From Incurvaria masculella (taxonomy: Eukaryota > Arthropoda > Insecta > Lepidoptera > Incurvariidae), in contig OX335657.1 in assembly GCA_946894095.1 (NCBI GenBank), positions 2,232,001 to 2,296,000 on the forward strand: a stretch of 64,000 nt of DNA, given 5' to 3'. Shown in pieces: positions 42,943 through 55,019 of the stretch. The translations under genes were made by a program, and so were the position numbers. The notes beneath the pieces were generated by a model. The model did not search any database. It was not told the origin of the DNA and saw only the letters and a list, made by a program, of their open reading frames with translations. Each line of letters opens with the position of its first letter. Positions within the stretch are counted from its first letter, which is position 1.

Positions 42943-43122
42943 ATGTCCAGGCGATGGAGCGAGGCGACCACCCAGGAGTTTGTGCGGATGTACCTAAAGA
43001 AAGACTGCCTATGGAACACGGCAGAGCCCTCGTATAAGGACAAGCGGGCCCGGGAGGTCGCATACCTCGCCATCGCCGAGGAGTTCCAGGACTTTACGGG
43101 GCATACTATAACCACCTGCGAT
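42943..43122 (+). CDS. MADF-BESS exon 1 (start codon, MADF N-half)
   Basis: Sixty codons from ATG to TTCD before donor GTACGC. Contains FVRMYLKKDCLWN and the helix AREVAYLAIAEEF. Confidence 0.9.
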
Positions 43123-46100
43123 GTACGCATCAATAATGTTTATTACATTAATATATTTCGGACACTAGGTTATGCACCTTTTTGTCTATCAACAGCTGAT
43201 TGTTGTTACTAAACATTTTGATCTACAAGTCTACCGGTTATATTCTACGTCTACCAAAGGAAGCAACCCAATATACATAAAGTATATGTTCGGTTGTAGA
43301 AAGACTGGCCTCCTATTGTGCCAAGACCCGCAGACTCTCACGATGCGGACTGGGGAAACTGTCTCCGATGGCAGGAACGGGCCTGGGAGCTCGGAAAAAC
43401 AGGCTTAGAAAATTGTAGAATCAGTTCTGAAACACAACAGCAAACCCTAAGAGCTTTCTAAATTGGTCTTTGTGTCTTTTAAGGTGGCCCATCCCGCTCA
43501 TCTCCTCATACAAAAGGGGAAAGAAGATCACGCCCATATTTCGTGTCAGAGATCCAAAATTTTGCTCTAAATAGCTTTATTTGATCGAACTAGATGTCTG
43601 ATGACCATTGGCATTGTAAAATTGTGTTTGGTTGCTAGTTATAAGGTTCGAAAGTTCGAATTTTTCGTGTGTTTTATACAATAACTTTGGAGGTGGATTA
43701 CACAATGATAAAGTAATAATATCTTGCAAATATTAGTCATCAGGCATAGCTTATTTAATCAAGATTTATAATCTATTTGGTTTTTGTTAGATTTTTGACT
43801 ACAGCGGTCGTGGTTTACTTTTAGCTATAAGTAGCTAATTTTCGTAAATCTTACCAAATCATACACTATGCACATTGTCTTTTTTGTGGACATGTTGCAT
43901 CTTCCTCATCACGGAGCCTGTCTTATTCTTTGAAACAGAGAAGGTCCCAGAGCGCAACAGCACGGTTTGTATTGTGCCCCCGAATGAGTTAGGCCCGCCG
44001 GGTTGGGCCACTTTAAGACTGGTTCTTTTACTTCCTTGGCCTGCATTTTCTAGGATAGAATTTTCAAGACAAGCGCCCAAATCTATTTCTAAAAACAAAA
44101 ACACCATAAGAAATTGCTGCAAACTAGCACCATTTGAAGACCTTGAACCAACAATTTTTAAAAATCCTGACCGGTCCATGTCGGGGCCCGCAAGTCCGTT
44201 TTCTAGAATAGGTTTCTAGCTAAAAATAACGCACTGACCATGTGCCATGCCAGGATCTGGCTTGGCACCTAGTCTCGGCTGCATTGAACTGGATGGAAAA
44301 CACGGACAATTTTCTTTGCGGCTTCGTCCATCGTTCATTCAATGCGATGGTACCAACCCGGGCAGGTAACAACCTAGTAAGTAAGGAAGGGAACCTCCAG
44401 TTTTCAGTGGAATCCGTACAACGGCCAGCCTCAATGGTTGAAAATGGTCACCCATCCAGAACCCAGCCCCTCTCAGAGGTGCTTTACCCAATCGCAAACA
44501 TCGCACCACCGGGCTACCGAGGCAATCGGCCAATGGCACCTCTCTAAAAGTTGTTGTTCCCGCAGGTTAAGCGTAAAATCAAGAACCTGCGCACCACGTA
44601 CTCGCAGCAGCTGCAGAAGATCACGTCGCGTTCGCGTGATCCCGCACACCTCTACCAGCCGAGCCTCGTCTGGTTTCAGCAGATGGACGCATGCCTCAAG
44701 CACCTGGTCGTTAAGCCTATACGTGTGAGCCATGTTCTCTACTGTTTACTTCACTTTTCTGTGTATTCAGATATTTTATCACTACTTTTGTAGTTGTGTG
44801 TTAAAATAGCTCATTTTACCCAATGAGAAACATTTGCAGCGGCCCTTGCCAAGAATATGAAACTATATTACATACTTATAATATAATTACATACTTTATT
44901 AAACAACCTTCAACAAAACGTATCTTCTTTATGACTATCTATTTTATTAGCGTCGGTAGCGCAGTGGCGCAACGCCTTGCGGTTCAATAAGTTAAGTGAA
45001 GCAACTCGGAGCGCGGTTTTCAACCGTTGAGGTTAGTCGTGGTTCGGATTTCACGTAAAACTTCCATTCTCAGTTCTCTTACTAGGTTAATTAAAGTTAA
45101 CTAATTCTGCCCGGGTTGGTATCATTGCATTAAATGAACTATTTCGAAGCGGCAATTAAAATTTTCCGTGTTTGCCATCCAGTTCAATTTAGCCGAGCAA
45201 TATAAGGTAGGTCTTGACCTGGATGGAAAACAGGAACGATTTTTATTGCTGCTTCGACCATGCAATACCACGCAGCAAGGAGAGGACCTACAGCTCTACG
45301 AGGAGTCGAAACCACAAATGACGGATCTGCTTGATGTTTTGTCTGCATACAACAGTGAAAATATACACTTAAACAAATGATTACGGTTTTTGTCAATCCG
45401 TTTATAAAAATGTTTTAAAGTTTGTTTACTACGTCATATAAATGTAATCATTTCAAATTGCATTTGTTTAACAGAGCGAAGGGGAGGGGGAGTTAGCTCA
45501 GATGAGTGAAGAGGAACGTTCGGAGGCCAAGGTATGGGTGGAGCCGACTGAGGATGTGGTCGAGGATCCTCGGCCCGACCCGCTCGTGCCGCGCGCCCCT
45601 TCGCTGGCTGCTCCATGCCCCGTCACTACTGCTAAGAGAAGACGATCCTCTGCTTTCGAGCATGTCAAGGTAACCTATGTTATCAACTACATCTCCATAT
45701 TTAACTGTACTGCAGTGCTCTAGTAGTGCATTGCGTTAGCATTGTTATTTTAACTTTTATGTGCAATTGCCGATAATTGATAAAATGTAACCCTGAAGCT
45801 CAAAATAATTGTAGCAACACCAATATATTTGGAGTTGTGAAACAATTAAAATTATATTTACTTGCTATATTAATCATCAATTGGGTAATTTAGCGCAATG
45901 TTGAGTAGCCTTTCATTAATGGAAAGAATTAAGCTAAGATCCAAAAAATCAAAATACCCATCTAAATCCAGTGAATGGTTCACAAGTTACAAGCTAACAA
46001 GTTTTGACATCCACAGAATCAATTTGTATGTAGTTTTGCCTGGTAGATTCCGTCATTACCACTAATGTAACTTATAACATCATCAGGATTCTTAGGATCA

Positions 46101-46409
46101 AGCGTAAATGTTAGTCGACTTCAAAGGCTAGTAAATCCTTATAATAACCAGCGTCATTTGTGTTTGCAGATGAAGAAAAGAAAGTTAAAGGTGAAGCGCG
46201 AACGCGCCAGCCCCGGCTACCACTCGGCCTCGGACGTCGAGCGACCGGACGAGCCGCGCCTCGAGGACGAGTTCGACGTGTACGGCAAGTACATCGCGTC
46301 GCAGATGCGCCGCATGCGGCTGCACAAGGCGCTGCGACTGCAGATGGAGATCAACCGGCTGGTGGGGGGCGCGCGGCTCGCGGACAGCGATCTAGTCGAC
46401 ACCGACTGA
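42943..46409 (+). CDS. MADF-BESS domain transcription factor, 4 exons, complete
   Basis: Exons 42943-43122, 44566-44724, 45475-45669 and 46170-46409 join in phase 0 throughout into 257 aa. Residues 8-100 are a MADF (Myb/SANT-like Adf-1) DNA-binding domain: EFVRMYLKKDCLWN, AYLAIAEEF, then VKRKIKNLRTTYSQQL and SLVWFQQMDACLKHL. Residues about 115-165 are acidic and Pro-rich. KKRKLKVKRER (180-190) looks like a nuclear localisation signal. Near the C-terminus DEFDVYGKYIASQMRRM and LRLQMEINRLV form a BESS protein-interaction motif. Such proteins are nuclear DNA-binding regulators, a family much expanded in insects; I cannot name the orthologue. The start is the ATG with A at -3. The upstream ATG at 42935 opens a 20-codon overlapping frame. 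Intron 1 holds a TTAA element and a SINE; intron 2 holds another SINE. Confidence 0.9.
43479..44016 (+). mobile_element. TTAA MITE family 2, copy C (MADF-BESS intron 1)
   Basis: TTAAGGTGGCCCATCCCGC to TTGGGCCACTTTAA, with TTAA at 43479 and 44013. Confidence 0.9.
44235..44545 (-). mobile_element. SINE copy in MADF-BESS intron 1
   Basis: GCCATGCCAGGATCTGG, ACTGGATGGAAAACACGGAC and ACCGGGCTACCGAGGC; ends about 20 bases before the exon 2 acceptor. Confidence 0.8.
44566..44724 (+). CDS. MADF-BESS exon 2 (MADF C-half)
   Basis: Acceptor ttcccgcag; frame VKRKIKNLRTTYSQQL to HLVVKPIR; donor GTGAGC (a GTGTGA donor two bases earlier would break the frame). Confidence 0.9.
44945..45290 (+). mobile_element. 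SINE copy with tRNA-like head in MADF-BESS intron 2
   Basis: GTCGGTAGCGCAGTGGCG (A box) and later CCCGGGTTGGTATCATTGC; a second inverse piece of the same family follows from about 45215. Confidence 0.7.
45475..45669 (+). CDS. MADF-BESS exon 3 (acidic/Pro linker)
   Basis: Acceptor tttaacag; SEGEGELAQMSEEERSE, then a Pro-rich region and KRRRSSAFEHVK; donor GTAACC, phase 0. Confidence 0.88.
46170..46409 (+). CDS. MADF-BESS exon 4 (NLS, BESS motif, stop)
   Basis: Acceptor tgtttgcag; MKKRKLKVKRERASPG, the BESS helix region and LVDTD before TGA at 46407-46409. An AATAAA at 46504 is a candidate poly(A) signal. Confidence 0.92.
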   Translation: MKKRKLKVKRERASPGYHSASDVERPDEPRLEDEFDVYGKYIASQMRRMRLHKALRLQMEINRLVGGARLADSDLVDTD

Positions 46410-46504
46410 GCCGTATGCTAGGCCCGACCGACCAGTCTAGGGTACCACTGCAAACGTCTTACCTATGAACGGAGCTTATGCAGGGAATGTTGGTAGATAA
46501 TCAT

Positions 46505-48440
46505 AATAAACCTTATGTGGTTCCTGGTCTGCAACCTGCCCTACGTTCCGAAATGCGTATATGGCAGAGATTGCAGCAATCTACGTGTATACGACCGTTC
46601 CGAATTGCTTATATTCACTGCCGTAAACGTCATTATGAAATAAGGACAGATTGTACAAAGCGTGCACGGTGTCAAATAGCTGTCATTATGCGTGTTTATC
46701 TGTAGTTCTCTGATCGTGTGCACTTGTATTCTGAAATAACGAAGGCCTTTCGCCGTTTGTTAGTCTAGCCTGACAATTTTAGGCCAGAAATAATCACTCT
46801 CGAGACTTACCAAGGCATTTTCGAGGTGGTTAGGTTAGGCTCTGACAGATATGTCTGTTCAAATTCGTTTCCGATTTGATATCATATGATTGTGGTTGTG
46901 AGCAGTGATATCAATATTCGCTTTCTCTGCGATCTTTGCAATATACGCATTGCGGAACGTGGGACTGGAAGATGCCATGTTGGCATCATAGGAGCAGCCT
47001 TAAGGAAGGAAACCATAGATGATTGTCATCTCCATAGTGGCCCGTCAACTTTTGTTTGTGTGACGTAATTCAGTACCACATGACGTAATTCAGGTACCAA
47101 GTGATTGTAGTCTGTAACACCAGTCACTTTCATGGCAAATTATAAATTTATTAGGTCACACACTACACTCATTGTAAAATATATGTAAGGGGGAAGAGAA
47201 CTGCTTATTTATCACGACAGGTGGCGTCTAATAGCTCTGTCAAAGCTGTCAGATAACATACAAAATCAAACTTCAATAAAAAAAAAATACTCAATCTGTG
47301 TAATTGAAATGACTCAATGTTGTCCATGTCATTCAGAAAAAAAATTGTTCTTAATAATGCTAATCAAAAGAAGTCTTGGGAAAGAAAATATCACAAAAAC
47401 ATAACCTTTAATATATCGTTTCATACTTTGTGCTGGTCAATGCCGATTAAATTTGTTTGAAAACTCTTCTTGTCCTCTAAGCCTTTTCTAACTGCATCAT
47501 GGAGTACATCTTTCTTCTAAAAACTCGTAAATGAGACTTTACAGTTTTGGCATTATTAAGATGAGGTAATTATATACATAAATGGATATGAGGTCCAGTA
47601 AAGATGATTACCGAGTTTAATTGATAATGCAATGCATCCCAAATGATTGCAATGCAAAATATTTTTTACTGGAATCTTCATTCCAGTTAAGGCTTTCAAA
47701 CTTTCTACAGTTCTCAACCTTACTTAGTATTTTTATAAAAAAATACTCATATAATTTTGAGCAATGAAAAACACGCAATAAGCTTTGGTTTATAAATTAG
47801 AAGTATTTTCTATTTTGAAGTCAAACAAAATATCAAAAGCTCATTTTCTTTTATTGAAAAAAATATATTAAGTATCAGGAAGTGTCCACAAATGGAATAA
47901 AGCAAATTGTTAATTATTTCAGATTTGTTTATTGCTGTTACAGCGTCCTGCATATTACAAACAAACATTACCTCTTACACTTCACTAGTGATAAGTTCAG
48001 ATCTTTCAGATAGCTCCCACTCTTACTTCGCTTCGGTTAGTTCACAAAATAACCTTTTCATTGTGCATCCACTCGGGAAAGCAACTATTGACAACAACAA
48101 AACAATTTTTCATACCAAACAAAATTAAATCTTCTGTGAAAATTTACATTGATCGGTCCGGTCTCGATCGCCCAAAATCGCCAACTTTTAGTCTCAATTT
48201 AACAAAATAAACTTGTACATAAAAATCACAAAACATTACCGAAAGTAAAGCCTTACATAAAAACTACATTAAATTAAGTACTTCTTTGTCATTAGATATT
48301 TTGCATGTTTTTAATGCTCACGGCATTACAGTTATCCATTAAACTTGAACAGCGCCATCTACACGAGAATTATTGTAATCATAATTAATTCATCTTAGGA
48401 TCTCTGACACCTTATCTGACTGATCGAACAAGAAACTTTT
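46505..48440. other. intergenic AT-rich DNA
   Basis: Apart from the 120-bp match to 40-175 (at 47205-47325) nothing is recognised; frames are short. Confidence 0.5.
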
Positions 48441-48442
48441 AC

Positions 48443-48850
48443 CTTTTTTTTTTTCTTTATGCGACCTGACATGGTTGGCTAATACCACACAACTACCGTT
48501 ATGGTATTAGCCCAATACACCACATTCCCGAAGGAATTAGGTGCCATGCCAGGACCTTCCCTTTATGAGCATGGCTACATTGAACTGGATGGAAAACACG
48601 GACAATTTTTCATTGCCGCTTCGACCATCTTTTCATCCAATGCGATGGTACCAACCCGGGCGGGCTTAAACCCTACCACCTAGCAGGGGAAGGGGACCTA
48701 CAGTTTTACATGGGTTCCGAACCATGGAGCAGCTCGCATTCGTAACGAAATGCACGTATCAAACTCGGAAAGAGAACGACAGTGATGCAAGTCGGAATTG
48801 AACCCAGGCCTCTGGTACGCTAGTCCAGTCCCCGCGCCAAGCCGCTCAAA
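48443..48850 (-). mobile_element. near full-length SINE
   Basis: Poly-T start, CGACCTGACATGG, full body, and the head with GGAATTGAACCC (B box, inverse) and CCCCGCGCCA. Mirror-image of the copy at 52640. Confidence 0.88.
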
Positions 48851-49129
48851 AACCTACTATTAAATCCCTTTAGATAGCAAAGTGTTGAAAACTAACACAA
48901 AATAGTATGTTATGCAAGGAAATATGCATGACAGAAATGCAATCAGGAGTATGTATTTTTCTGAACTTATACAGTTCACACTAGTGCCCATAAAACGAAT
49001 GACAGATTAGTGATGTGGCTAAAAGTACTAATAGAGCTTTGGTAACCGTTATTGATAGGGTTCTTAAAATAAAAATTCACACAAGGCTAAGCACCCTAGA
49101 CACGGTCCGGTTCTTCCCCGTTTAATGCA

Positions 49130-49280
49130 TTTGATAAAAGATGGTCGAACGGTCAATAAAAATTGTCTGTGCTTTCTGTACAGTTTAATGTAACCGTGCA
49201 AAATAAGGAAGGTTGTGGTGTGGAACCTAGATCCTATGCAGTTTGTTGGGCTAGTCTCATAGATGTGGTATTAGTCACCT
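49130..49280 (+). mobile_element. SINE fragment
   Basis: AAGATGGTCGAACGGTCAAT, AGTTTAATGTAACCGTGC and GATGTGGTATTAGTCACC, diverged. Confidence 0.6.
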
Positions 49281-49299
49281 ATTTCCAGTTACAGAAAGA

Positions 49300-50270
49300 A
49301 AAACACTCACATTAAAGGTATCTATAACGGGTAACTTAATATTTTCAAAATAATTATTAATTAATATTTTGTGTCACAACCCTAAAGTGCCAGTCAGATA
49401 TTCCTTATATTTTGTTTTAAATCGAATTACCATACCTAACAGAGATGTCGCTGTTCAAATTATTTTGCCAACCTCTAAAAAGAGGAACAAGTTGCCGCTT
49501 AAAAAAAATAAAAGCCTTCTGGGAAGCGTATGATATTTAGTTACTACATTAGACCTGACAAAATTATAAAACAAATGGAGAAACTAAAAAACTAATGATC
49601 TAACGGCGACTAGAGTAGACAAAATGTCTTGGCTTTCTCATCGTAAACCTTAGAATCTCATGGTGAGGGGGCGGGGCAAAGCCTGGCCCCTGGTGTCAGT
49701 ACTGATCTGCATACGCAGCGTGCACAACTGTATACTTAACATTTTCTTAATTAAAACAAATGCATATTCATTCCGAGCACAGTGCTCCGATCGTGTTGCG
49801 AAATTGTCCCCGCGATCTTTGTCGTCCCTTCGTACAGAATATGTATTATACTGTGACCTAAAGACCCCATCACAAAAATATATATTTTTTTGACGCAACT
49901 TTGAAATTTCACTGTTCTTCTACTATTCTACTCAAAACCTATGATTTGAACACAAAACCTCAAGTCCAATGTCTTCCGTTCCAAAGTTACGAGACTTTTG
50001 ATCGGAAGACATTGAAATTTCCATTCAATATTATAGACACAACATTGAATGGAAAAGTTTTATATTCTAATCACGGACTTACCGTAGTCTAGACGATGTG
50101 ACGTAAATGTTTAAGGCTGAAACTAAGAATCGATGGAATACTCCATCACAAGTTTACTAAGTCGTCATTAAGTAATTTTGCAGTTTGACATCCTACTTGA
50201 GTGTTCTCAACAGTGAGTCTTGTAAACACAACTTACCAACTGTTGAGCTTTTCAAATGGATGAACTAATA
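49300..50270. other. intergenic unique DNA
   Basis: Nothing recognised; one inverted pair near 49977-50054 (TCCATTCAATATTATAGAC and GAATGGAAAAG) is weak. Confidence 0.45.
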
Positions 50271-50275
50271 TTCCG

Positions 50276-50821
50276 GGAGGTCACGACATTTTTGGTCACG
50301 ATAAGGTAAATGGCTGAATCTGGGTTCACATGTTAGAGACCAACCCTCTGATGCTAAATATGTCGGTCTGCCCGTGCCAAGTGGTTGCGTTTTCTAGATT
50401 GGCTATATAAAATAGATGCTGGTATGTACCTGCTAATGAATATACTGATTATCTGGAAACATTGATACCTATTAATTTTACAACAATAAACAGACGGTTG
50501 CTTAATTAAATACTTAAATATACCTAAAGTTATATGTGTAACCTAAATCGCCTATAACTACTAAATGCAACCAAAGATTTGTTCAGTTTTTGTATTGCTA
50601 AGCAAGTATGTATTGATACTTTCATGCTTCGTCATTTGCATCCATTTACCTTATCATATGTATTTTTTGTCACCATAACTACTTTTTCATGCGCCTTATC
50701 TACGTAACGTAACCACTTGGAACAAGCAGACTGACATATTTAGCTTCAGAGGGTTGGTCTTTATCCCGTGAACCCAGTTTCAGCCATTTACGTTATCGTT
50801 ACCATTTTTGTCGCGACCTCC
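50276..50821. mobile_element. fold-back MITE with long arms
   Basis: The left arm 50276-50410 (GGAGGTCACGACATTTTTGG, AGACCAACCCTCTGATGC) is the inverse of 50690-50821. Confidence 0.85.
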
Positions 50822-50951
50822 TAGTCTATAAATATTTAAAATATTGCATTCATGCAGTCTTAAAACGAAACTGTTATTGATTTCTATAATTCCATTTTCA
50901 GTTTTCTTTGAGATTCCCACAGCTGCGAGTCATGTAATCTTATATGCCGTT

Positions 50952-51395
50952 TCACAACACCAAGAAGGCTACATTTGCTATAACACGTAAGAGATTGTGA
51001 TAAAAATCATAAAGGATTGCTGCAATCTCCATTAAACAATGTTCCAATCTTTGAATTGAATCCTTCATTGGTTCTTTGGAAGCTATACTTTTATTATAAG
51101 AAATGACACAAATGCAATCTGGTAAAATTTTCAAATAGTTACTAGTTGTGATGATATTTTTAAAACAGAACCGAACGCAATGTTCGCAATTTGCACTGAC
51201 ATCAGGCTTTTTGACAACATTTCTATATGTATCTCTAGAAGTACACTTAGCAGACAAAATATAGATACAATAACAATACGCTACTTGTACAATGTTCTGA
51301 ACACATTGAAACATTCGTAAGTGGAATCCCCCAGTCGTCGTACAAATGGACTGCAAGGCATTTTTGGATTGTTGAATTAAAACAATAATGATCAC
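50952..51395 (-). other. 147-codon open frame of unknown nature
   Basis: The longest open frame outside repeats in this part, starting ATG at 51395. Cysteine-containing, no motif, AT-rich codons unlike the GC-rich exons of the three genes. No promoter or splice evidence; may be chance. Confidence 0.15.
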
Positions 51396-51399
51396 AAAC

Positions 51400-52340
51400 G
51401 CATCAGTTCGCCGTCAGGCCTTACTAAACGCTAAAGGAAGCCAAGAAATTCACTATCACACCGACAAGTATTCGAAATAATCCCGAAAACTCGTTTACAA
51501 TCAACATGAATTCGGTTGTCCTATGCAAGCCCAGGGCAGCATATCAGGTATAGATAAAAAAATTGCATAAATTTGTATGTAATATTAAAGTGTTAAGTGG
51601 ACGCACGCTAGTTAAAGTTCAGGGGACGAAGACTCGACTTAGATCATAAATGTTTGTACTATCACTCTGTGGTACTGCTGATCACTTTGGCTGGAACATT
51701 TGATTGGTATTTTTAACAAACTGTTGTCATTCGACCCATCATCTTTTGTCAGTAATCAAACTGTTGTTGAATATTGACGAATCCAAGAGTGTTTTCTTCA
51801 CCTAATGGAGAAATAGTTTGATGGCCGATGCGCCCTTTCGGAAAATGGCCTCCGCAGTCACCAGGGGGCAATTGGCCGATGGCTCCACATCCAAAATTGT
51901 TCATATTACATCGGTCTACCTCTGCGACAAATTTGGTGCTTTTATCAAAAAGTGCACAAAAGGTTACTTACCTTCTGATCGCACTCATTTTTTAAAACAC
52001 ACAAATACTAGCACGTTTGTTCGTGCGATCAATGCCAGAATCGCATAGACGTATGACCGTGTGCCAATTAGATCGAAGCCTGTGACTTCTCCAATGCCCT
52101 AAAAATATATTGCATGTATAATGAACTAAAAAAAACCAAATATTAGTTAGTGTGGCAGGAATCAAGAGACATGCACATGGGTTAAGGAGAAACCTTTAAT
52201 TAAACTCCCAATATGCAAGCGCAGTTTGAAAACATCTATGCCCAGTTTAATTGATTTATGTCAACATCGAATCAATGAAAATGTATTTTTGCACGTTTTT
52301 ATTTGTTTAAAAAATTTATCCTACAAATTTATGTCGATTA
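51400..52340. other. intergenic unique DNA
   Basis: No gene or repeat recognised. Confidence 0.5.
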
Positions 52341-52344
52341 CCTT

Positions 52345-52580
52345 TTTAGGATTACTAAGTCTCCGCTGCCCGTCGGTCTGTCCGTCTGTCATTGGGTTGT
52401 ATCTCATGAACCGTACTAGACAGCTGAAATTTTCAAACATTGTGTGTATAACAGCCATAACCAATAGTAAAAATAAAAATTTCATGGGGCTACCATACAA
52501 GAAACGTGATTTATTTGTGTCAAATCATGTATAATGGTACGGAACCCTTCGTGTGCAGTCCGACTCGCACTTGGCCGATT
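52345..52580 (-). mobile_element. Lep1/MINE-like element, inverse copy
   Basis: GTCGGTCTGTCCGTCTGTC, GTATCTCATGAACCGTAC and CGACTCGCACTTGGCCG. Confidence 0.78.
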
Positions 52581-52639
52581 TTTGCTGTTGTCAAGTTGTT
52601 GTGACAGGTGTCCACAAGGCCCAATCCAGTACCGGCCAT

Positions 52640-53062
52640 GTGAGCGGCTCGTAGCCTAGTGGCGCGGGGACCGGCCTAGCGTACCAGAGGCCCGGGTTCA
52701 ATACCAACTTGCACCACTGTCTTTCTCTTTCAGAGTTCGATAAGTGCATTTCGTCACGAATGCGAGCTGCTCCATGGTTCGGAATCCATGTAAAACTGTA
52801 GGTCCCCTTCCCCTACTAGGTGGTAGGGTTTAAGCCCGCCCGGGTTGGTACCATCGCATTGGATGAAAAGATGGTCGAAGCGGCAATGAAAAATTGTCCG
52901 TGTTTTCCATCCAGTTCAATGTAGCCGTGCTCATAAAGGGAAGGTCCTGGCATGGCACCAAATTCCTTCGGGAATGTGGTGTATTGGGCTAATATCATAA
53001 CGGTAGTTGTGTGGTATTAGCCATCCATGTCAGGTCGCATAAAAAAAAATAAAAAAAAAAAA
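52640..53062 (+). mobile_element. full-length tRNA-derived SINE (reference copy)
   Basis: The head GAGCGGCTCGTAGCCTAGTG holds a pol III A box (52652-52663), and GGTTCAATACC (52695-52705) is the B box. The body follows, then GCCATCCATGTCAGGTCGCA and an A-rich tail. About 420 bp. Confidence 0.92.
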
Positions 53063-53069
53063 TGTGTGA

Positions 53070-54500
53070 TGACATCTCTATGATTATCAGTCACTCGACC
53101 CCACAAGGTAAAGTGCACTTGCTAGATTATTCAATAGTTCAATACAACAGCCAGAAAAGTAGCAGCAGCGCAGCACTGAAGCAATGGGAAGCATCGGCGC
53201 ATAATGTTACATCATTTTATTTCTTTAGTTCGAGTAGACAATAGTGATAAGTCAAGTAACATCAACGCGCGAGTTAGGTTTACAATATTATGCCAAAATA
53301 TTCCACCACAAGTTTTAAGCCGACTGCTGATCAGCGTTGGCCTATATGCAAAAAACAAACTGTGTAATGGAATCTAAAAAAACTTGCCCAATCTCCCCTA
53401 AAACTCACAGTTCTCTTTTTTCATTATAACCCTTCACCATTAACACTCTAAATTTAACAGCCAGGAGGATATTCCCTTAATCTTTTGATCCATATGGTCT
53501 TAGTATACATAATATGTATGGAAATTTAAGAATATTAATCAATTTATATTTTAAATTAGTCAAACATAATTAAATATTGTATTAATATTTTTGAATGCGG
53601 AAAATCACAAAGGAACTAAGCAACAACATATATTTCGAATCAGCTTTGATTAAAGAAAAAGAGTGCAGACGCAAATATTGATTAACCTGACGCACAATAA
53701 AAAAACTTTAGCAAAAGGGAACAGTGGTTTTAAAAAAACCGCATAGTTTGTCTCGCAGACTTAAAATGAACAGAAGCAGAGTATCAACCAAAGTGATCAT
53801 GACAGTCGACAGGGCAATCAAGGAAACAATTTGACACGACACATCGCGTCTGGAACTCTCACACCAAATGCAGTAAACGTTTCGAAGACATGACATTTGA
53901 AGGTTAACGCAGTACAAATTCAGATACTCCGATGTAAAAATAAAGCATTTTTTTTCTCTTCGTCCAACATATACGGTTATAAAACTAACACTCATATATT
54001 CTGCACGGCTCGGCGAGTTTGTAATCGTCTCTGTCGATGGAAATAAATACGAGACACAGACGGAGCGCCGCAAACTTGCACTATCTGTCGCGTCAACGCA
54101 TCTCCGCCGACCCAAAGTACGAAGCGACAACTAAGCCATCTATCTACTCTAAATTAGTTGGTTAATTTATCATTATCTCTGTTGGTTATTGACACAAACG
54201 TATGCCACAAAAGAAATGTAAACTAACATTCCACGTGCGCGGACCGCCGGAGAAACGTTGACGCGTCGTCGCGCACGCAAAGGGTTGCATAGAGATCAAA
54301 GTTGTGTGGTGGTTCCTTAAGCTTGTACCATTTTCTGTGCGGAGATTCAACATGAAAAACGGAAGAGACTGTTGCGAAAATTACACAAATTTTCACTAAC
54401 TGGCACTGACAGTGATGCCATTCGGTGATGTGCAGATTACCAATATATACTGTCCTTCGGACAGATGCGACACTGAACCTAGAACCTTCAATCCATAAAG
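53070..54500. other. unique AT-rich DNA left of the promoter-like cluster
   Basis: Minus-strand open frames of 104 (54223-54537) and 140 codons (53708-54130) exist, the first starting beside the CRE/CCAAT cluster, but neither shows a known domain. Could be leader or intron of a leftward transcript. Confidence 0.3.
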
Positions 54501-54506
54501 AACGAG

Positions 54507-54650
54507 TGACGTCAGGGGGGCCAAGACAAACAACCAATCACGGCCTGTAAACAACTGGCCAATTCTAAAGACATTTATGACAGCAGCATGTGATTGGTTC
54601 GTTTGTCCATGTGATTGGTTCGTTTGTCTTGTCCTCCCAAGATGGCCGAC
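54507..54650. promoter_or_regulatory. CRE/CCAAT/YY1 promoter-like cluster
   Basis: Within 144 bases: a full CRE palindrome TGACGTCA (54507-54514); CCAAT at 54534 and 54559; two inverted CCAAT boxes (ATTGG at 54593 and 54614) inside a perfect 21-bp tandem repeat (54587-54628); and a YY1-like site with start codon CAAGATGGCCGAC (54638-54650). Such clusters mark broadly active promoters. It lies just downstream of the macoilin poly(A) signal, so it serves another transcription unit, to the right or left. Confidence 0.45.
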
Positions 54651-55019
54651 TTCTATAACTGCAGCGTTCCGTAAAGGAGCTGTCAGCGGCGTGGTGATGT
54701 GAATGTGATGTTTTATTTCTTCTTGAATAAAATACCTACTCCGATCTAGAGGATACTAAACAAATGAAAGTCGTGATTCCATGTTTAAATTTGTTCAATT
54801 ATTTTCAGAACCGTGGAGTCTGATGTAAAAAGAGATCGAAAAATTCGAGTCTACATTCAAAATTGGAATCTGTATAAATTGACTGTCCCTTGTTTATGCA
54901 TTTGCAACAACCTCACCCTTGTTCTCCACACGTCTCACACCCGCACAGAGAACGGTCCGAGCGGCGCGCGCATCGCTCACGCATCGGAGCACGGCATGGC
55001 GGGGTTCTTGGGCGTGTAG
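54642..55019 (+). CDS. possible two-exon small gene antisense to the macoilin end
   Basis: ATG at 54642 inside the YY1-like site opens MADFYNCSV and runs into a donor GTAAAG at 54671. A strong acceptor (attattttcag) ends at 54808, and joining 54642-54670 with 54809-55019 gives an unbroken 79-codon frame ending TAG 55017-55019. I recognise no domain. The last 43 nt overlap macoilin coding sequence in antisense. Seen: promoter motifs, splice sites, frame. Inferred: that it is transcribed. A non-coding RNA, or a transcript going left, is equally possible. Confidence 0.25.

Noticed and set aside
52640..52720. tRNA gene with A and B boxes
   Set aside because: No folded tRNA cloverleaf; it is the head of a SINE with a long body and A tail. 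The same applies at 4335-4480 and 44945.
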